This document shows positions 58,276-64,000 of a stretch of 64,000 bases of DNA, piece after piece. The DNA lies in contig CAMYMU010000046.1 of assembly GCA_947259575.1 (NCBI GenBank), positions 1 through 64,000 on the forward strand. Reading direction: 5' to 3'. Made by a program: the position numbers and the translations under genes. Position 1 is the stretch's first letter, and each line of letters opens with the position of its first letter. This DNA is from an uncultured Ectothiorhodospiraceae bacterium (GTDB lineage: Bacteria > Pseudomonadota > Gammaproteobacteria > UBA6429 > Thiohalophilaceae). The notes under the pieces were generated by a model. It searched no databases. It was not told the DNA's origin and worked only from the letters and a program-made list of their open reading frames with translations.

Positions 58276-58914
58276 CTAACCAAATAACCATGGAGTTACT
58301 TGCTTCCTTTTTTCTTCATACGCCTTGATGTCATCCACATGTTGCAAGGTTAATCCAATATCATCCAGACCATTAATCAGACAGTGCTTTCTAAATTCAT
58401 CGACATCAAATGAAATCTCAGAACCATCGGGCTTGATGATGATTTGTTTTTCCAAATCAACCGTTAGCTCATAACCTTCCTGTTCATTTACAGCTTTAAA
58501 CAGGCCGTCAACCGTGTCCGCATCTAACACAATAGGCAAAATACCGTTCTTAAAACAGTTATTAAAAAAGATATCTGCATAGCTTGGAGCAATAATAACC
58601 CGAAAACCATAATCCTCTAGCGCCCACGGCGCATGCTCACGCGATGAACCACAACCAAAGTTTTCACGTGCGATTAAAATCTTCGCTCCTTGAAAACGCT
58701 GTTTGTTTAAAACAAACTCAGGATTAAGCGGACGCTGACTGTTATCCATGCCTGGTTCACCATGATCCAGGTAACGCCACTCATCAAAGAGATTAGGGCC
58801 AAATCCCGAGCGTTTGATGGACTTCAAAAACTGTTTAGGGATGATCGCATCGGTATCCACATTAGCACGATCCATCGGCGCCACAATCGCTTTTAAGGTT
58901 TTAAATTTTTCCAT
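58276..58914 (-). CDS. leuD: 3-isopropylmalate dehydratase small subunit
   Basis: A 212-residue subunit that, with LeuC, isomerises 2- to 3-isopropylmalate. Signatures are [31 protein letters not shown] and the C-terminal [10 protein letters not shown]. The length is standard. Normally it directly follows leuC; here a DUF3050 gene and a palindromic element intervene. Whether it is still transcribed from the leuC promoter is not evident. Confidence 0.96.
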   Translation of the reverse strand: MEKFKTLKAIVAPMDRANVDTDAIIPKQFLKSIKRSGFGPNLFDEWRYLDHGEPGMDNSQRPLNPEFVLNKQRFQGAKILIARENFGCGSSREHAPWALEDYGFRVIIAPSYADIFFNNCFKNGILPIVLDADTVDGLFKAVNEQEGYELTVDLEKQIIIKPDGSEISFDVDEFRKHCLINGLDDIGLTLQHVDDIKAYEEKRKQVTPWLFG

Positions 58915-58931
58915 TTTCTTCGTCTCTTTTC

Positions 58932-59125
58932 TCTAAATAACTGTTCCTAAAAGGTATCCACTTACACTTTATGATCAACAGAGGGTCTAAATTTGTAGGA
59001 GCGGCCTGTGGCCGCGATAACGGCCTTATTTACAGTTTAATCGCGACCACAGGCCGCGCCTACATACATCTGCTCTGCAATTTATAATGCGTAAAGTGGT
59101 CAGGAATTAGGAACAGTTATTTAGA
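58932..59125. repeat. MITE-like palindromic element between DUF3050 gene and leuD
   Basis: A 194-bp element with 19-bp perfect terminal inverted repeats (58932-58950 TCTAAATAACTGTTCCTAA and its complement at 59107-59125). The similarity continues more weakly inward. At the centre is a second inverted repeat with 24-bp arms and two mismatches (58995-59018 and 59040-59063; GTAGGAGCGGCCTGTGGCC type) around a 21-nt loop. No clear target-site duplication and no coding capacity. Confidence 0.75.
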
Positions 59126-59142
59126 TACTTCTGAGGTTTTAT

Positions 59143-59916
59143 TCAATTGTTGCTGATAGTCTCCAGCACCCCATCCCAAAAAACCACTCTTGCATTGACA
59201 GCCTGCTCTGCCGCCTCAATCGCCTCTTCCTGCTTTTGTTTATTACCTTCACACAGACTATTTAATAGTCGCAGTGAAAGCGGTGCATGAAAGTCCTCGT
59301 CTAAATGAATATGCCGATTAAGATAATAATGGAATGTCGGCGTATCCTTTTCTGCAACCCCCAGACTCTTAAGAAACGATCTGAACATGCATGGAATAAT
59401 ATGTTCCCTGCCTAGCGCGAGTGCTGCTGCAACTCGATGCGGTTTGTTTGATTCAATGAACTCAAATGTTTGTTGTGTAAATCTGCGAGACGCCTCAGGC
59501 ACGGCACTATCATTGAGTGCTGTATGAATATCGGTTGTTCCCAGTTTATTAACAAAACCAAGTACAACTTCGCTATTTGCACCTATTTCATTCATCGCAC
59601 CACAGTACATTTCAAAGTGACTGCTAAACGCATAGTTACTTTCCAAGCCTGGCGCGACCTGGTCAGATTCTTCTTCAAGTACAAGTTCGTTTATAAAGCG
59701 ACGTACATCAGGATCGCCTATAGGCACCCAGGGGTAGGTCGTTGGTGCAACCGCATTCTGTAAGTACTTTATTAACGACATAAAATCCCACACAGAATAC
59801 ACATGGTGCTCCATAAAGCTGCGGAGCTGCTCTATCGAATTGACTGCATCATAAACCGGATGTTTCTCAAGCCGATCTTTGAAGCTGTAAATAACCTGTT
59901 CGGTAATTAAAGACAT
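59143..59916 (-). CDS. DUF3050 family protein (haem-oxygenase-like fold)
   Basis: A 257-residue protein. The family is recognised from SFMEHHVYSVWDFMSL near the N-terminus and HYYLNRHIHLDEDFHAPLS near the C-terminus. Several His, Glu and Asp residues on helices (HHVYSVWDFM, EEESDQ, REHIIP, HLDEDFH) are of the kind that bind iron in haem-oxygenase-like di-iron oxidases. It starts 1 nt after the leuC stop, which indicates cotranscription with leuC. Substrate unknown. Confidence 0.82.
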   Translation of the reverse strand: MSLITEQVIYSFKDRLEKHPVYDAVNSIEQLRSFMEHHVYSVWDFMSLIKYLQNAVAPTTYPWVPIGDPDVRRFINELVLEEESDQVAPGLESNYAFSSHFEMYCGAMNEIGANSEVVLGFVNKLGTTDIHTALNDSAVPEASRRFTQQTFEFIESNKPHRVAAALALGREHIIPCMFRSFLKSLGVAEKDTPTFHYYLNRHIHLDEDFHAPLSLRLLNSLCEGNKQKQEEAIEAAEQAVNARVVFWDGVLETISNN

Positions 59917-59917
59917 A

Positions 59918-61324
59918 TCAGTTTAACTCACGGACATCCACAAAATGACCTGTTACCGCTGCGGCGGCGGCCATCGCAGGACTCACTAAATGGGTTCTAC
60001 CGCCCTGCCCCTGTCGACCTTCAAAGTTACGATTAGAAGTCGAGGCACAGCGCTCACCTGCTTCCAGTCGATCCGCATTCATTGCCAGGCACATTGAACA
60101 ACCAGGCTCTCGCCATTCAAAGCCCGCTTCAACAAAAACTTTATCCAGACCTTCCTGCTCAGCTTGTTGCTTTACCAGACCAGAGCCCGGTACCACCATG
60201 GCTATCTTGATGTTGTCAGCAACCTTACGTCCCTTTGCAATATCAGCAGCGGCACGCAAGTCTTCAATTCGCGAGTTGGTGCACGAACCTATAAACACTT
60301 TATCAACTTTGATTTCGTTAATCGGCGTATCCGCTTCCAGGCCCATATATTTCAAAGCCGCCTGTGCACCTTCCTGTTTTACGGGATCAGAAAAACTCGC
60401 GGGGTTAGGTACTCTAGCGTCTATACCTACCACCATCTCTGGTGATGTTCCCCAGGTTACCTGTGGCTGAATCGTTGTCGCATCAAGATGTATAACCTGA
60501 TCAAAATCTGCATCGGCATCACTCACTAAATCTTGCCAGGCCGAGACCGCCTGTTGCCATTCATCCCCTTTGGGTGCATACGGCCTACCTTTGACATACT
60601 CAATGGTCTTGTCATCAACGGCAACCATGCCTGCGCGGGCACCGGCCTCGATGGCCATATTGCACAAGGTCATACGGCCTTCTATAGATAATGCCTTAAT
60701 CGCATCACCACCAAACTCAATTGCGTAACCCGTGCCACCGGCGGTACCGATGCGGCCGATAATTGCCAGCACGATATCTTTTGCCGTGATGCCCTCGCCG
60801 ACTTGTCCGTCGACGCTAATCAACATTGATTTGGATTTCTTTTGAATTAAACACTGGGTCGCTAACACATGCTCGACTTCAGAAGTACCAATACCAAATG
60901 CCAATGCCCCAAAGGCACCATGTGTGGAGGTATGCGAGTCGCCGCAGACCACGGTCATACCCGGCAAGGTTGCCCCCTGTTCTGGACCAATCACGTGCAC
61001 AATACCCTGACGGATATCATCCATGGCAAATTCGGTAATACCAAAGTCAGTACAATTCTGATCCAGTGTTTCGACTTGCAAACGTGAAACGGGATCAGCA
61101 ATGCCTTTATCACGATCGGTGGTTGGGACATTATGATCAGGGGTAGCCAGGTTGGCATCGACGCGCCATGGCTTGCGGCCAGCTAAACGTAGCCCTTCAA
61201 AGGCCTGGGGTGAAGTCACTTCGTGCACAAGCTGGCGATCGATATAGATCAATGACGTACCATCACCGTTATCGCGTACTTCGTGCTGCTGCCACAATTT
61301 GTCATATAAAGTCTTACCGGCCAT
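59918..61324 (-). CDS. leuC: 3-isopropylmalate dehydratase large subunit
   Basis: A 468-residue aconitase-like subunit carrying the [4Fe-4S] cluster. Cluster cysteines are in [14 protein letters not shown] (about 348) and [11 protein letters not shown] (about 409, 412). Substrate motifs [15 protein letters not shown] and ATQCLIQKK are complete. The start has AAGGAACGGG upstream. It is divergent from a LysR-type regulator and followed by a DUF3050 gene. Confidence 0.97.
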   Translation of the reverse strand: MAGKTLYDKLWQQHEVRDNGDGTSLIYIDRQLVHEVTSPQAFEGLRLAGRKPWRVDANLATPDHNVPTTDRDKGIADPVSRLQVETLDQNCTDFGITEFAMDDIRQGIVHVIGPEQGATLPGMTVVCGDSHTSTHGAFGALAFGIGTSEVEHVLATQCLIQKKSKSMLISVDGQVGEGITAKDIVLAIIGRIGTAGGTGYAIEFGGDAIKALSIEGRMTLCNMAIEAGARAGMVAVDDKTIEYVKGRPYAPKGDEWQQAVSAWQDLVSDADADFDQVIHLDATTIQPQVTWGTSPEMVVGIDARVPNPASFSDPVKQEGAQAALKYMGLEADTPINEIKVDKVFIGSCTNSRIEDLRAAADIAKGRKVADNIKIAMVVPGSGLVKQQAEQEGLDKVFVEAGFEWREPGCSMCLAMNADRLEAGERCASTSNRNFEGRQGQGGRTHLVSPAMAAAAAVTGHFVDVRELN

Positions 61325-61466
61325 TTCCCGTTCCTTTAGCCCCTAATGGTTTCAGGGCATGTTCTATCAAATCGTGCCCAGATCTTAACGGGCTTGCATT
61401 TATAACTCAAATTCATTATTTTCATAATAATCATTCTTTTTAGTTATAGTTAGGATTAATCAATAA

Positions 61467-62327
61467 ATGGATATCCCAAACCTGCAAGCCTTTATAGCCA
61501 TCGCTGAATATGGCTCCTTCTCAGAAGCCTCGGAGCACCTGTACCTGACTCAACCGGCGATAAGCAAACGCATAGCTGTATTGGAAGAAGAACTGGACAC
61601 GAGTCTATTTGATCGGGTTGGCCGCCGTATTCAATTGACTGAGGCAGGACAAGCCCTATTACCCCGTGCGCAAAAAATTCTGTTAGAGATCGAAGACAGC
61701 CGTCGGCTAGTGCAAAACCTGTCTAATAGCGTAGGCGGTACCCTGCGCTTTGCAACCAGCCACCATATCGGTTTGCACCGGCTGCCACCGGTGTTACGCC
61801 AATACAGCAAGGCGTTCCCTGAAGTGGAACTGGATATTCAATTCATGGATTCTGAGGAGGCCTGCCGAGCCGTTGAACATGGCGAGCTTGAGATGGCGAT
61901 TGTTACACTGCCTTTGTCTCCTCAGGATGTGCTCAAAGTACAACATGTATGGACTGACAAGTTACGCGTCGCAATCGGGATGACTCACGCCCTGGCTAAG
62001 ACCAAGAAAATCACCCTGACTGAGCTCGCCAACCACAAAGCTATTTTACCCGCACGCGGTACCTTCACGCGTGAAATTATTGAACATGCCTTTGCAGATA
62101 AGAAACTTGAACTGGATATCAGCCTGGCCAGTAATTATCTTGAAACTATCAAAATGATGGTCAGTGTAGGAATTGGCTGGAGTATCTTACCGGAACAAAT
62201 GAAGAGCCGTGACCTGAAGTTTATAAATGTCGCCGGCTTAAGCTTGCAACGTAAACTCGGTGTGGTTACGCATGCAAAACGTACTCTCTCCAATGCAGCG
62301 ATCGAATTGTTTAAATTATTAACTTAA
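61467..62327 (+). CDS. LysR-type transcriptional regulator divergent from leuC
   Basis: A 286-residue regulator with a winged helix-turn-helix at residues 1-60 (FSEASEHLYLTQPAISKRIAVLEEEL) and a type-2 periplasmic-binding-like effector domain from about 90. It shares a 142-nt AT-rich intergenic region with leuC, so leuC is the probable target, perhaps with a branched-chain intermediate as effector. An ATAACT...AGTTAT pair flanks an ATTATTTTCATAAT palindrome there (about 61398-61448) and could be the binding site. Confidence 0.88.
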   Translation: MDIPNLQAFIAIAEYGSFSEASEHLYLTQPAISKRIAVLEEELDTSLFDRVGRRIQLTEAGQALLPRAQKILLEIEDSRRLVQNLSNSVGGTLRFATSHHIGLHRLPPVLRQYSKAFPEVELDIQFMDSEEACRAVEHGELEMAIVTLPLSPQDVLKVQHVWTDKLRVAIGMTHALAKTKKITLTELANHKAILPARGTFTREIIEHAFADKKLELDISLASNYLETIKMMVSVGIGWSILPEQMKSRDLKFINVAGLSLQRKLGVVTHAKRTLSNAAIELFKLLT

Positions 62328-62537
62328 GGGAAATGTTAATCGAAGCTAATTTTTAAACACCCGCTGACGACCAATAGCAGTCATTAAATCCATTTCAATC
62401 GAGTTCAACCCAATTGACCCGTATCAATAACTGTAATATATAATTATGATATACAGATGGTAATGGTATTTTTTATGGAGGGATATTATATTTGATACAA
62501 ACATTACCCCCTATTTCAGCCTTTTCTATGTCTTATT

Positions 62538-63260
62538 ATGCCTCATAAAATAGAAAGTCACCCAGATACAGAGGCTGCCCTGGCAACAGCAGTCGAGTTG
62601 GCCGATGCCGTGCGCGAGGTGTTAACCAAAGAAGCATGGCCGAAAGTATTGGACAAAATAAATAAGCAATACACGCTGGAAGAAGACAAATACAACCTGG
62701 ATAGCTGTTCCAGTGATAACCCATCTTATATAGGTTACTTTTGTCTTGCGCGCGTACGCTTTCTTTCTGTGTTGGCTGAAGGTTTTGATTCCGAAAAAGC
62801 AGATAATCGACTAAAAAAAACTATAGCCGAGATAACGCCCAAGACGAATCCGAAGTTAGATAGATGGCAGCAAGAGGAATTGGAAAAACAACAAGATTTT
62901 TTAAAGCGTGGAGCGATAACAAAGCAGGAGTATGAAACGTTTAGGTCTATACTGTCCAAAGAGAATGAGTACTTACATGTAGACCATCTTGGTTTAATGA
63001 ATTTCGACAATTGGCTAAAAGACATGAGCGATGGAGAGACAGACCCTGTTAAGCTGAAAGCCCAACTTGAAAAAGTTCCCCCTGGCAAGGTAAATCCGAA
63101 AGAACTTGTTGAACATAAACTTATCGAAGATTTAGTTGCTGTGCTAGCAGCAGCAGGCATGAGCACAACTCAAGCAACCTTACATATTGCAAATCTGGCC
63201 AAGCATTTTAACTTTAACATTAACCCTGACTCTAAACAGGTACAGCCCGCGATTAGCTAA
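62538..63260 (+). CDS. hypothetical protein
   Basis: A 240-residue soluble, charged, mainly helical protein without signal or membrane segment. Blocks include EVLTKEAWPKVLDKINKQY, a Lys/Glu-rich middle (about 100-140) and a C-terminal helical part with LIEDLVAVLAAAGMSTTQ. I recognise no domain. The 210-nt upstream gap is AT-rich and holds no feature I can name, and the ribosome site is weak. It is convergent with the malate:quinone oxidoreductase gene. Confidence 0.6.
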   Translation: MPHKIESHPDTEAALATAVELADAVREVLTKEAWPKVLDKINKQYTLEEDKYNLDSCSSDNPSYIGYFCLARVRFLSVLAEGFDSEKADNRLKKTIAEITPKTNPKLDRWQQEELEKQQDFLKRGAITKQEYETFRSILSKENEYLHVDHLGLMNFDNWLKDMSDGETDPVKLKAQLEKVPPGKVNPKELVEHKLIEDLVAVLAAAGMSTTQATLHIANLAKHFNFNINPDSKQVQPAIS

Positions 63261-63294
63261 TTTAATATTTTCGTATTTTTTATATCCAAAATTA

Positions 63295-64000
63295 TTAATT
63301 ATTCTTGAGTTCCTTATCTAATTGTTCCTGCTTAAACTCACAGCCAAGATAATTAGCAAGCGCTTGCACATCCTGTTCCGCGTTTTGTAAACAACTGGTC
63401 GCACCGGGCGATGGCGTCATGTTAAAGATAATGCCATTACCTGGATTAATTTTGGCCTCGCCCATATGTAATTTTCGATTTTCTTTATCGATCATTACCG
63501 GCCTGATACCGCCAATTCTTTTTGCGAAAGTTAGATCTTGTAGCTGCAAGGTGGGAACGATCTTGCGCGCGTCTTTCAAAAAAAGTCTTTGTCGAATATA
63601 GGGCACTTCAAAAAGAATATTCTTGATCATGTAGTTGCGAATATCCGAGACCTTGAACAGATCCCACATGACTTTCAGTACGCCTGGGTCAAGGTGGAAT
63701 AAACGCATGAAGTCAGGGATGGTCTTGTAGTTATGTCTTTCTAGCATTGGCAATACGAGAGCAGTTGGGCCAAACCGGGTTTTACCTCTAACCAGCAAAT
63801 CCGGATCACCATGGATTGCAGCAAAGGGCAACTTGTCATTCTGTATCGTATAAACCTTGCCTCTTAACACGTCAGGTGCATAATAAAAACTTCCGGCCAC
63901 TGGTAAACATGCATATTGATTGCCATAGCCCATGCGCTGCGCAAACAATAAACTGTGGCCACCTGCTGAGACCACCACAGAGCGCGCCTGAATTTTTCCT
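63295..64000 (-). CDS. mqo: malate:quinone oxidoreductase (C-terminal part)
   Basis: The frame is open to the window edge; about 234 C-terminal residues are visible. The V at the apparent GTG start lies inside the domain (ARSVVVSAGGHSLLFAQRMG), so it is not the true start. Family blocks are LPVAGSFYYAP, GKTRFGPTALVLPMLER and the C-terminal FNMTPSPGATSCLQNAEQD. Mqo is an FAD-dependent membrane-associated enzyme that oxidises malate to oxaloacetate and reduces quinone in the citric acid cycle. Confidence 0.9.
   Translation of the reverse strand, partial: GKIQARSVVVSAGGHSLLFAQRMGYGNQYACLPVAGSFYYAPDVLRGKVYTIQNDKLPFAAIHGDPDLLVRGKTRFGPTALVLPMLERHNYKTIPDFMRLFHLDPGVLKVMWDLFKVSDIRNYMIKNILFEVPYIRQRLFLKDARKIVPTLQLQDLTFAKRIGGIRPVMIDKENRKLHMGEAKINPGNGIIFNMTPSPGATSCLQNAEQDVQALANYLGCEFKQEQLDKELKNN

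Noticed and set aside
1-64000. CRISPR arrays, prophage, insertion sequences, toxin-antitoxin or restriction systems
   Set aside because: No regular spacer-repeat series, transposase, integrase or defence gene was seen; the window is mostly conserved housekeeping genes.

Overview
The window is a chromosomal segment of a gammaproteobacterium with moderate GC and no sign of phage, plasmid, transposase or CRISPR. Gene order closely follows two blocks I know from Pseudomonas aeruginosa and relatives. One is dnaQ-rnhA-yafS-like, mltD, a peptide ABC transporter, fabI, ppiD, tRNA-Asp/Val, hupB, lon, clpX, clpP, tig, tRNA cluster, folD, cysS, ppiB and lpxH. The other is metZ, purF, cvpA, a SPOR protein, folC, accD, trpA/B/F, truA, fimV, two asd-family genes, leuB, leuD and leuC. 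Exact genus cannot be assigned from the sequence alone; a marine or sulfur/methyl-oxidiser-type gammaproteobacterium is only a guess.

Layout. 1-2.4 kb: end of an Mrp-like cation/proton antiporter cluster. 2.4-6.4 kb: DNA replication and repair genes (dnaQ, rnhA), a methyltransferase and the murein hydrolase MltD. 6.4-18 kb: nine same-strand genes for two complete peptide-type ABC importers, one with an anchored binding protein and enlarged permeases. 18.2-20.4 kb: fabI and a dicarboxylate/glutamate symporter. 20.5-29.2 kb: envelope and cytosolic protein quality control (ppiD, hupB, lon, clpX, clpP, tig) with two tRNAs. 29.2-30.2 kb: four tRNAs (Pro, Arg, His, Leu) whose spacers carry truncated tRNA 3-prime ends and chains of hairpins. 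30.3-37.5 kb: folD, a Sel1 protein, a pair of related exported proteins of unknown function, cysS, tandem cyclophilins and lpxH. 37.5-41.3 kb: accessory genes (lipoprotein, DUF455 ferritin-like protein, glycerate 2-kinase, small membrane protein, NUDIX). 41.4-57 kb: methionine, purine, folate, fatty-acid, tryptophan and pseudouridine genes, FimV, Asd and an Asd-like protein. 57-62.3 kb: leucine genes with a LysR regulator; a DUF3050 gene sits inside the leu set and two inverted-repeat elements flank leuD. 62.5-64 kb: an unknown protein and the 3-prime part of a malate:quinone oxidoreductase gene cut by the window edge.

The most noteworthy signals are: (1) a SAM-II-type riboswitch ahead of metZ with a visible terminator and a 7-base antiterminator pairing; (2) tRNA-His and tRNA-Arg each followed about 170-180 nt downstream by a 19-22 nt copy of their own 3-prime end, reminiscent of the rtT repeats of the E. 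coli tyrT operon; (3) a DUF3050 (haem-oxygenase-like fold) gene directly behind leuC, separated from leuD by a 194-bp palindromic element; (4) an exported domain of unknown function present alone and fused to TPRs in two convergent genes.
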